From Clostridium sp. MB40-C1 (lineage in GTDB: Bacteria; Bacillota; Clostridia; Clostridiales; Clostridiaceae), in the NCBI RefSeq assembly GCF_030913655.1, contig NZ_CP133189.1, positions 1,798,001-1,862,000 on the forward strand: a stretch of 64,000 nucleotides of DNA. Reading direction: 5' to 3'. The notes beneath the pieces are model-generated. The model saw nothing but the letters and a program-made list of their open reading frames with translations. It was not told where the DNA came from and made no database searches. Positions 28,116 to 35,585 of this stretch are shown piece after piece; the first letter of the stretch is position 1; each line of letters starts with the position of its first letter. A program made the position numbers and the translations under genes.

Positions 28116-28428
28116 AATAACTAGTTTAAGATTCTTGCTGCATTGTTACTGCTCCAGAGCATACAGGAGATAAACTTGTGCATTTTATCTCCTCATACTA
28201 TTTTAAGTGGAAGCGGAAACTCCCTAAATACTGTTTGATTTTTATTTTATGATAAATAATTTTTGCCCTTATTAATATTTGTACTGGAGAAGGTTTCGAC
28301 TAGAACGATTAGGCTTTAGCCCATTATAAATTAAAAAATACTCACGATGGTGGTTTTTCCATGGTGAGCATTTTTAATTACCTTTTTCATCCTTTAGGAA
28401 CAGATGTAATAACTCTTATGTTCCTTAT
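28116..28428. repeat. Linker, copy 1 (duplicated at 31761-32007)
   Basis: Between leader B and array 3. It matches the stretch after leader D (shared AAGATTCTTGCT, CATTGTTACTGCTCCAGAG, CTTATTAATATTTGTA, and the hairpin near 28340-28373). No gene. Proof that a whole array-leader-linker-array block was copied. Confidence 0.75.
28335..28375. terminator. Bidirectional terminator in linker copy 1
   Basis: CTCACGATGG / CCATGGTGAG arms with one mismatch, A-run on the left and T-run on the right. It would end array 3 transcripts. Confidence 0.6.
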
Positions 28429-29121
28429 ATTTAATACATCTCATGTTAAGGTTCAACTGTTTGTCTATTGCACTATTAATTTTTGTTCTTGTTATTTAAA
28501 TACATTTCATGTTAAGGTTCAACTTATTTATTTATATACTAACGCAATGTGGAGTTACAGCATTTAAATACATCTCATGTTAAGGTTCAACTTATAATAA
28601 AGTTACGCAAACAAGAGCACCTCTTGTATTTAAATACATCTCATGTTAAGGTTCAACATATATACGATAGCAACAGGGGAATGATTCAACAATTTAAATA
28701 CATCTCATGTTAAGGTTCAACAAAAGTTAGAGATATTGAAGAGTTACAACGTTTTTTATTTAAATACATCTCATGTTAAGGTTCAACGTAATCTGTTAAT
28801 ACATATTGCGTACCTGGGACTAATATTTAAATACATCTCATGTTAAGGTTCAACGTTAGCACACCCAAATAAATGCAAGGGAGAATTATGATTTAAATAC
28901 ATCTCATGTTAAGGTTCAACCCAAGCCGTGTTATGCAAGAGTTAGGTAAATATGCTAGATTTAAATACATCTCATGTTAAGGTTCAACATAAGCAGGACC
29001 CATAAAAGGCCTTGCTCTCATTTTATTTAAATACATCTCATGTTAAGGTTCAACTTTTTAACCATTTTAAATTCCCCTTCTTACTAAACCCATTTAAATA
29101 CATCTCATGTTAAGGTTCAAC
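28429..29121 (-). CRISPR. CRISPR array 3: 11 repeats, 10 spacers
   Basis: Repeats have the GA-type centre (minus strand: ...AACAT GA GATGT...), unlike arrays 1, 2 and 4. The leftmost repeat lacks one base and the second has a base change, marking the trailer end. Leader C abuts the right end. Spacers are 34-38 bases. Confidence 0.97.
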
Positions 29122-29320
29122 ACTGTAAATAAGCCATTCTTTAAATTTATTATATACCTAAATCCCTGTATTTTCAATGGATTACCTATTTTTTTACCAG
29201 GCATTTATGAATTTTTCAAAAAAATCATTAAAAAGCTCGTAAGCTCTTTAATATCAATACTTAACAATATTTTATATGAAATTCAGGTTGGTAAAATAGT
29301 TTATAAAAAAGAAGTTTAAA
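29122..29320 (-). promoter_or_regulatory. CRISPR leader C with promoter
   Basis: TTGAAA (29172-29177), 17 bases, TATAAT (29149-29154) on the minus strand. Its distal part (GTTTATAAAAAAGAAG) is shared only with leader E. Confidence 0.85.
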
Positions 29321-29332
29321 AAGTATATAAAA

Positions 29333-29393
29333 AGAGCCTAAGTAGTTCTAATATTATTTAATACGATATCAGAAACTAAGATAAGGCTCCCTT
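29333..29393. terminator. Terminator-like hairpin after rpn gene
   Basis: GAGCCTAAGT / ACTAAGATAAGGCTC pairing with A- and T-runs at the ends, just downstream of the rpn stop. Part of it is repeated after leader E. Confidence 0.5.
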
Positions 29394-29398
29394 TTATT

Positions 29399-30403
29399 TT
29401 AGTTCATATTTTTCTTTATTTTTTCAATCTCTTCGTGTGATAAACCAGTTGCTTTTACCACTGTTAGCAAATCCATGCCCATTCTTAATAAATTTCTTGC
29501 AGTTTCTAATCTTCCCTCTAATTTCCCTTGTTGTATCCCTTGTTGTATCCCTTCTTGTATCCCTTCTTTTCTTCCCTCTTTAATTGCATCCTCTTTAATT
29601 TTATCCAAAGTTTTTCCCAAATTACTAACCATATCATCAACCTCCCCTTGATTAGATTTATCTAAAATTTCATCTACCTGCTCTTGTGAATTTTTATCAA
29701 GTCTTGGCTTTACTATTCCTTTTAACCATTTTTTAAAAACATCAAACTGTTCTGGTTTTATCCTTTTTAATACAAAAGCTGAGCTTCTAAGCCTTTTCAC
29801 AAGTTCCTCTTTACTTATGTTCTGTTCTAGTAAAAATACCAATGATACCATATTTGCTATTTCTAATAAATCTTCTTTATCGTATCTGTTTACGTCAAAT
29901 AATATATAATTAAAGTCTAAAACATTATCTCCAAACAGTTCATATCCCTGCAGCATCTCTTTAAAATTAGTATTTGCTGTCCATCTATTTTTTCCATTAT
30001 AAATTACAATTGGAACTACTGAAGGAAGTTTAAACTCTTTTTTTCTTCTATCTTTTTTTAATGTATTTTTTAAAACATCTCTCCATATTTCCGTCATATA
30101 AAACAACAGTCTTATAGGCATTTGAAAATCTACTCTTGATTGAAATTCTAAAAGTACATAGAATATTACTTCCTGTCCTTCTATATTTATCTTGTAAACT
30201 ATATCTGATTCTTCTTCTTCAAAATCGCTTAATATATATGACTTATCTGCTAACACTAAGTCATCCTCTTCTATTAGATTTACCCAATCTTTATTTATAA
30301 AACTTCTTATTAGTTCTAAAAAAGTTCCTTTATGAGAAAATATGTGCTTATATCCAACATCATGTTGATGATATACCTGTTCCTGTGTATCTTTTCTTTT
30401 CAT
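29399..30403 (-). CDS. Rpn family recombination-promoting nuclease
   Basis: 334 aa of the Rpn / PF04754 'putative transposase' family with a PD-(D/E)XK nuclease fold: EESDIVYKINIEGQEVIFYVLLEFQS holds the acidic cluster and E-x-Q. Family members (E. coli RpnA) cut DNA and raise RecA-independent recombination. The C-terminal part has tandem IQEGIQQGIQQG repeats encoded by 12-bp DNA units at 29525-29572, typical of this family's dimerising tail. It sits between arrays 3 and 4, and two relics of the same gene lie at 10771-10942 and 32128-32188, so the unit is mobile or was duplicated. Confidence 0.9.
   Translation of the reverse strand: MKRKDTQEQVYHQHDVGYKHIFSHKGTFLELIRSFINKDWVNLIEEDDLVLADKSYILSDFEEEESDIVYKINIEGQEVIFYVLLEFQSRVDFQMPIRLLFYMTEIWRDVLKNTLKKDRRKKEFKLPSVVPIVIYNGKNRWTANTNFKEMLQGYELFGDNVLDFNYILFDVNRYDKEDLLEIANMVSLVFLLEQNISKEELVKRLRSSAFVLKRIKPEQFDVFKKWLKGIVKPRLDKNSQEQVDEILDKSNQGEVDDMVSNLGKTLDKIKEDAIKEGRKEGIQEGIQQGIQQGKLEGRLETARNLLRMGMDLLTVVKATGLSHEEIEKIKKNMN
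29525..29572 (-). repeat. Tandem 12-bp repeat inside rpn
   Basis: Four near-identical units (CCCTTGTTGTAT twice, then CCCTTCTTGTAT and a partial one) encode the IQ-E/Q-G tail repeats. Slippage would change length without breaking the frame. Confidence 0.8.
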
Positions 30404-30499
30404 TATTTACCTCTCTTGTATCTATTATAACTATATTATATCTTAAAATTTAATTTCCTTCATTAGTTTTAGTAAAATAAAAAGACATAGCTTCTTGTA

Positions 30500-31578
30500 A
30501 AAAATCTATATCTCATGTTAAGGTTCAACCTAGACTTTTTATTGTCCTAAATAACCGAACTTATATTTAAATACATCTCATGTTAAGGTTCAACATAGAA
30601 AGCTTTAATGAAATTGGTGCAAATAGGTAATTTAAATACATCCTATGTTAAGGTTCAACAAAAGGAGGTAAGCGAAAAATATCGCAAACACTCCTATTTA
30701 AATACATCCTATGTTAAGGTTCAACTAAAACAACATTTACATCATCACATAATAAAGTAAAATTTAAATACATCCTATGTTAAGGTTCAACCTTGAACGA
30801 AGTGATTATCATCCACGGTTGAATGGATTTAAATACATCCTATGTTAAGGTTCAACAGAGCTTTAGAAAGATTAGATGACTTGTACTTATTATTTAAATA
30901 CATCCTATGTTAAGGTTCAACTTTTAAATTTTTTATTTCAAAACTATATATATACTTATTTAAATACATCCTATGTTAAGGTTCAACTTACAAGTAATTA
31001 TAAACACTCAAATTTAAGATTAGCATTTAAATACATCCTATGTTAAGGTTCAACATTGGATTAGCTGCCATTGCTGCGTTCCACGCATATATTCAAATAC
31101 ATCCTATGTTAAGGTTCAACTGTCCTCTTAATAACATTGAACTTGTACTATCTCCAATTTAAATACATCCTATGTTAAGGTTCAACCATTGCTCCAAGAA
31201 CACTAACAGCATGGGCAAACTAATTTAAATACATCCTATGTTAAGGTTCAACCTATTGCATACCATTGTTGTATATGTAACAGTCATATTTAAATACATC
31301 CTATGTTAAGGTTCAACGTAGTGCAGAAGGTAACAACAAGAACTTTAGTGTATTTAAATACATCCTATGTTAAGGTTCAACATTGTCTGATAATGCAACT
31401 TTCAATATAGTTTTTAAATTTAAATACATCCTATGTTAAGGTTCAACAAATTATTTTTTATATGATATATTATTAATTTATAGATTTAAATACATCCTAT
31501 GTTAAGGTTCAACAAAAGCAAAATCATACCCACCAGTAGTTGTAAAAGATTTAAATACATCCTATGTTAAGGTTCAAC
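30500..31578 (-). CRISPR. CRISPR array 4: 17 repeats, 16 spacers
   Basis: The leftmost repeat is partial and fused to the rpn upstream flank. It and the second repeat (30565-30594) have the GA-type centre; the remaining 15, closer to leader D, have the AG type. One repeat (31091) has a T-to-C change. The newest spacer (31514-31548) is the same as spacer 17226-17261 of array 1 apart from one end base. Confidence 0.97.
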
Positions 31579-31760
31579 CCACTGTAAATAAGCCATTCCT
31601 TAAATTTATTATATACCTAAATGCCTGTGTTTTCAATGGATTACCTATTTTTTTACCAGGCGTTTATGAATTTTTCAAAAAAATTATTAAATAGCTCGTA
31701 AGCTCTTTAATATCAAGCTTTAACAGGATTTTATATAAAATTGTGACTGGGAAAAATTCA
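31579..31760 (-). promoter_or_regulatory. CRISPR leader D with promoter
   Basis: TTGAAA (31631-31636), 17 bases, TATAAT (31608-31613) on the minus strand. The palindrome at about 31684-31707 has one arm mutated (AAATAGCT). Confidence 0.85.
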
Positions 31761-32007
31761 TAGAATAACTATTTTAAGATTCTTGCTTGCATTGTTACTG
31801 CTCCAGAGAATATAAGTGGAAAGCTTGTCTATTTTATATCCTTATTAATATTTGTATTGGAAAAGGTTTCGGCTTCAACAATTAGGCTCTATCCAATTAT
31901 ATATTAAAAAATGCTCACGATGGGTGTTTTTCCATGGTGAGCGTTTTTTTATTATATTACCTTATTAATTCTTTAGAAATAGAGGTGGTGACACTTCTGT
32001 GCCTTAT
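31761..32007. repeat. Linker, copy 2, with terminator hairpin
   Basis: Duplicate of 28116-28428, shortened. It contains the same hairpin at about 31910-31949 (GCTCACGATGG / CCATGGTGAGC, T-run). No gene. Confidence 0.7.
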
Positions 32008-32101
32008 ATTTAATACATCTCATGTTAAGGCTCAACGAAAACGAAATAAAACAAAGATATGGAATTAAAGGATTTAAATACATCTCATGTTAAGGTTCAA
32101 C
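32008..32101 (-). CRISPR. CRISPR array 5 remnant: 2 repeats, 1 spacer
   Basis: Repeats at 32008-32036 (one base missing, one changed) and 32072-32101, both with the GA-type centre as in array 3. The next unit is replaced by an rpn relic. It has lost its leader; leader E lies 430 bases away beyond a zinc-ribbon gene. Confidence 0.85.
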
Positions 32102-32127
32102 ACAATCTAGATTTTTTCATTATATAT

Positions 32128-32188
32128 TTAATTCATACTCTTTTTATATTTTCAATCTCTTCATGTGATAAACTAGTTGCTTTTAGTA
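32128..32188 (-). pseudogene. Rpn C-terminal relic
   Basis: Matches the last codons of the rpn gene (compare 29403-29460: shared TCAATCTCTTC and TGTGATAAAC.AGTTGCTTTTA). It ends abruptly on both sides, directly after the array 5 remnant. Confidence 0.7.
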
Positions 32189-32222
32189 CACATTTTTAAT
32201 AAACAGCATCTATTATATCTTA

Positions 32223-32483
32223 TTATTGAAGTTTTTTACCACAGTTTGAGCAATAGGTTAACTCCTTAGACTTTACTCTTGGATCAAATACATGTCCACA
32301 TACTGGACATTTGTATTGCCTTTCAAAATAGACTCCTATACCAAATATAATACTTGCTAAGATATACTTTACTGAGCCTTTTAATAACGCCATAGGACCT
32401 GGAGAAAGAAGTATTAGTAAAAAACCTATTCCTTTGTATTTTATTCCTTTTTCAAACTGTTCTTTTATCTTTTCATTATCCAT
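32223..32483 (-). CDS. Small membrane protein with C-terminal zinc ribbon
   Basis: 86 aa. One or two hydrophobic segments at about residues 17-50, then CPVCGHVF...YCSNCGKKL, two CxxC knuckles of a zinc ribbon. Family function unknown. AAGGCGGG lies 10 bases before the ATG. The nearest promoter upstream is the orphan CRISPR leader E, whose -10 is about 80 bases before the start. It has replaced most of the array that should lie between the array 5 remnant and leader E. Confidence 0.75.
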   Translation of the reverse strand: MDNEKIKEQFEKGIKYKGIGFLLILLSPGPMALLKGSVKYILASIIFGIGVYFERQYKCPVCGHVFDPRVKSKELTYCSNCGKKLQ

Positions 32484-32535
32484 ATATTCTAAACCCGCCT
32501 TATTTCATATAACTTCGTATTTTCAAAAAAATCGC

Positions 32536-32774
32536 CCTTAAATAAGCCATTCTTAAAATTCATTATATACCTATACCCCTGTATTTTCAATGAATTACTG
32601 GATTTTTTACCAGACGTTCATTGATTTTTTTTAAAAATTATTAAAGAACTCGTAAGCTCTTTAATATCAAGCTTTAACAGGATTTTATATGGAATTCAGG
32701 TTGGTAAAATAGTTTATAAAAAAGAAGTTTAAAAAGTATATAAAAAGAGCCTAAGTCGTTCTAATATTATTTAA
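32536..32774 (-). promoter_or_regulatory. Orphan CRISPR leader E with intact promoter
   Basis: A leader copy with no adjoining repeat. TTGAAA (32585-32590), 17 bases, TATAAT (32562-32567) are kept on the minus strand; the palindrome is mutated. Its right part matches the region after leader C as far as 32774. It now points at the zinc-ribbon gene. Confidence 0.78.
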
Positions 32775-32786
32775 TTTCCTTATATT

Positions 32787-32820
32787 AAAAGCCACTCACT
32801 ATCCATAATAAGTGGCTTTT
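32787..32820 (-). terminator. Terminator downstream of rnpB
   Basis: Perfect arms AAAAGCCACT / AGTGGCTTTT. A second, smaller hairpin (ACTACC / GGTAGT, 32871-32888) lies closer to the rnpB 3' end. Confidence 0.7.
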
Positions 32821-32892
32821 ATTTCTTTATTAAATTTAGATTATCAAAACCAATAGCAAAAACAAAATAACTACCTATAAAGGTAGTATTTC

Positions 32893-33272
32893 AATATGCG
32901 ACTAAGTCTATAAGCCGAGTTCTGTATTAAACGGTCATCTATCTAGGCCTAATGTTACCATTAGGCTCAAGCGATCTTACCCGGAGACGGGACGGGCAGC
33001 CCCATATGTCTCCCTATTCGATCTTGCTCCAAGTGGGGTTTACATAGCCGCAAAGTCGCCAATGCGCTGGTGAGCTCTTACCTCGCCTTTCCATCCTTAC
33101 CAGGCAGCTAAAGCTGCACTCATCAGAAAATCTGATTCTGGCGGTATATCTCTGTTGCACTTTCCTTAGAGTCGCCTCCACTGGGTATTACCCAGCACCC
33201 TGCCCTATGGAGCTCGGACTTTCCTCTCCTGCAGTAACCTGCAGCAGCGACCATCTGGCTTACTCGCAAGAT
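32893..33272 (-). ncRNA. rnpB: RNase P RNA, bacterial
   Basis: Catalytic RNA that matures tRNA 5' ends. On the minus strand the conserved cores are all present: GAGGAAAGTCCGAGC near the 5' side, GGGTAATACCCAG, AGGGTGCTGGG, GATGAGTGCAGC, GTAAACCCCACTTGGAGCAAG and the 3' ACAGAACTCGGCTTATAG. Helix P1 is formed by TGCGAGTAAG (33259-33268) and CTTAGTCGCA (32897-32906), nine of ten paired. Ends are placed from P1 and are accurate to about 10 bases. A decayed copy of its 3' end lies at 12025-12122. Confidence 0.96.
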
Positions 33273-33305
33273 TTATCTTATCACATAAACTTATAAAAAT
33301 CAAAT

Positions 33306-34022
33306 TTATTTTTCTGGTAAATATATCATTCTTCCACAGTTATCACAATAAATTATTTCTTGACCTTCATTTAATTTTGTTGTTGTCATCATAGGTAACT
33401 TTATCTTACATCCCATACATACATTATTTTCAACAGGTACTATAGGGTTATTTTTCTGTCTTTTTAAAGAATTATATATGTTTAATGCTCCATCAGGAAT
33501 TTCTTTTTCTAAAGATTCAACTATCTGTTTGCCCTCTTTAATTTTCGCCCTAGATTCAGCTAACCTATTTGAAGCCTCACTCTTATAATCATCAAAATGA
33601 CTCTTTAAATTAACAAGCTCTATTTTTAGCTCATCTTTCTCTTTACTTAAAATATCTTCCTGTTCCATAAGACTAAAATATTCATTTTCCTTATTATTTA
33701 TTGCTTCTTTATAGTTAAGAATCTCTTTTTCACATTTGCTTATTAATTTTAAATCACTACCACACTCTTTATATAACTTATCCTCTAACTTTAATAGTTC
33801 TTCTTTTTGTACTTCTATTTCATTGCTTAACTCTATAGATCTATTCTTAGCTTTTTCAAGTTCATTCTTCTTTTCTATATACCTCAATCTTAATTCTTGA
33901 AATTCTTTCTTTATTTTATTTAAAACAGATATATCTTTATTCCTTTTTATAACTTTATCTCCCTCGTTTATTTTATCATAACCTTTTTGCAATTCTACTA
34001 ACTTTCTTATAACATCTTTCAT
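33306..34022 (-). CDS. Coiled-coil protein with C4 zinc ribbon (CdsZ-like)
   Basis: 238 aa. Residues 1 to about 185 form a long charged coiled coil; the C-terminus has CMGCKIKLP...IIYCDNCGRMIYLP, a zinc ribbon. It belongs to the widespread family found next to nif3, as here (58 bases downstream of the nif3-like gene). The exact role is unclear; the family is thought to bind nucleic acid or act with cell division and translation factors. Confidence 0.82.
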   Translation of the reverse strand: MKDVIRKLVELQKGYDKINEGDKVIKRNKDISVLNKIKKEFQELRLRYIEKKNELEKAKNRSIELSNEIEVQKEELLKLEDKLYKECGSDLKLISKCEKEILNYKEAINNKENEYFSLMEQEDILSKEKDELKIELVNLKSHFDDYKSEASNRLAESRAKIKEGKQIVESLEKEIPDGALNIYNSLKRQKNNPIVPVENNVCMGCKIKLPMMTTTKLNEGQEIIYCDNCGRMIYLPEK

Positions 34023-34050
34023 ACCAATTCCTCCTATAGTTGTAAAATAA

Positions 34051-34086
34051 AAAATAGAAATAAGCCTTGCATCTCATTTCTATTTT
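34051..34086. terminator. Hairpin overlapping nif3 stop codon
   Basis: Arms AAAATAGAAAT / ATTTCTATTTT; the stop codon of the nif3-like gene lies inside the right arm. Confidence 0.5.
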
Positions 34087-34895
34087 AGTTTGTATGGATC
34101 TCTAACCCTATTAGAAATAATAATAGGATTATTAAAGCCCATATTTTTTATTCTATTTTCTAATTCCATAGCAACAAACTTCATACATGGCCATTCTGTT
34201 CCAAAATGACCGGCATCTATTAAAGCCATACCTTCTTCGCTATAATCACTAACATAATGATAACTTGTATCACCAGTAATTATGCAATCAACATTCGCTT
34301 TTTTAGCCTTATCAAAATAATCTTGACCACTTCCATTTATTATAGCTACCTTTTTTATAACTTTAGCTTCTGCACCAGAATATCTAACATAGGGCAGACT
34401 TAAATCTTCCTTTATTTTAAGGCATAGTTCTTCTAAAGTTAAATGTTTCTCTAACTCTACAATTCTACCTATACCACTTATACCATCATTACTTTCTCTA
34501 TTAGGTGCAAGTTCTATAGTTTTAACATTTTTAAATCCTAATATTTTAACTAATATATCATTTATTCCATCTTTAACAGAGTCTAAATTTGTATGACTTG
34601 AATAAAGATTAATATTATTTTTAATCAGCTGGATTATCTTTTTTCCAAGAAGAGTTTCTGTTGTTATAGAAGAAGGCTTTCTGAATAATAATGGATGATG
34701 TGTTAAAATAAGGCTACACTTTTTATCTTGAGCCTCTTCTATCACATCTAAAGTACAGTCTAAGGCGACCAAAATAGATGTTACTTCTTCATCCTTATCC
34801 CCTACCATAAGACCAACATTATCATAACTTTCTTTAAGATTTACTGGTGCTATATCTTCCATAACTTTTACAACATCTCTAACTTTTAAAGGCAT
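34080..34895 (-). CDS. Nif3-like dinuclear metal centre protein
   Basis: 271 aa of the Nif3 / DUF34 (YqfO, GTP cyclohydrolase I type 2-like) family. Metal ligands are visible in LTHHPLLFRKPSS, SSHTNLDSV and the C-terminal DAGHFGTEW. This is the short form without the inserted PII-like domain. It forms hexameric toroids; the physiological reaction is not settled. The start overlaps the end of trmK by 10 bases, a common clostridial arrangement. Confidence 0.92.
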   Translation of the reverse strand: MPLKVRDVVKVMEDIAPVNLKESYDNVGLMVGDKDEEVTSILVALDCTLDVIEEAQDKKCSLILTHHPLLFRKPSSITTETLLGKKIIQLIKNNINLYSSHTNLDSVKDGINDILVKILGFKNVKTIELAPNRESNDGISGIGRIVELEKHLTLEELCLKIKEDLSLPYVRYSGAEAKVIKKVAIINGSGQDYFDKAKKANVDCIITGDTSYHYVSDYSEEGMALIDAGHFGTEWPCMKFVAMELENRIKNMGFNNPIIISNRVRDPYKLK

Positions 34896-35575
34896 TTTAA
34901 AAATTCCTCCAACTTAGTTATTTTATATTCTATTTCAGCTTTTCTCTTTTTAACTGGCTCTGTTTCTTCTTTTAAATACTTTAATATATTTTTATATTTA
35001 TCTAATTTAAATTCAATATATTGTTTTATAAGAGGATGTTTTTTATCTATTAATTTCTTGCTTACCTCATAATATATACCCTCTACCTCTAAAGGTCTGT
35101 TATCATATCTTATTTTTATAATTTCATAGTATTTTCCTTCATCAAAACATAATTCCTCATCAATTATATCATAACCAGCTTCATAAATATACTGTCTTAA
35201 TACTTCTGGGTTTTGAACAGGTTGAAGAATTAAAAATTTAAAACTTTCAAATACATTTTTACTTTCTTCTATTATATCTCTAATAAGATTTCCACCCATT
35301 CCAGCAATTATTGCACCTTCTGCTTCAAAAGGCTTTACAGTTGTTAGTCCTCCCCCTAATCTACAGGAGATCTCACAAGAAAGCCCTTCTCTTTTTACAT
35401 TGTGTCTAGCCTTTTCTACAGGGCCTTTATTTATATCAGATGCAATAGCTTTATTGCATATTCCCTTTTTTATTAAATGTATGGGTAAATAAGCATGATC
35501 AGTTCCTATATCACATATAACTTCACATTTATCTACCATACTTCCAATTGTTTTTAGTCTATCACTTATGTTCAT
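34886..35575 (-). CDS. trmK: tRNA (adenine22-N1)-methyltransferase TrmK
   Basis: 229 aa from the ATG at 35575 (MNISDRLKTIGSMVDKC), with AGGAG seven bases upstream; the frame extends 8 codons further but without a site. SAM-binding motif CDIGTDHAYLPIHLIKKG at about residues 21-38, then the family's GMGGNLIRDIIEE and LILQPVQNPEVLRQYI. It methylates N1 of A22 in tRNA. A coiled C-terminal helix pair follows. Coupled to nif3 by overlap. Confidence 0.92.
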   Translation of the reverse strand: MNISDRLKTIGSMVDKCEVICDIGTDHAYLPIHLIKKGICNKAIASDINKGPVEKARHNVKREGLSCEISCRLGGGLTTVKPFEAEGAIIAGMGGNLIRDIIEESKNVFESFKFLILQPVQNPEVLRQYIYEAGYDIIDEELCFDEGKYYEIIKIRYDNRPLEVEGIYYEVSKKLIDKKHPLIKQYIEFKLDKYKNILKYLKEETEPVKKRKAEIEYKITKLEEFLKCL

Positions 35576-35585
35576 ATAATTTCTC

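Noticed and set aside
28361-28567. Plus-strand ORF of 68 codons across array 3
   Set aside because: It reads through CRISPR repeats (the repeated HVKVQL is the translated repeat), so it is not a gene.
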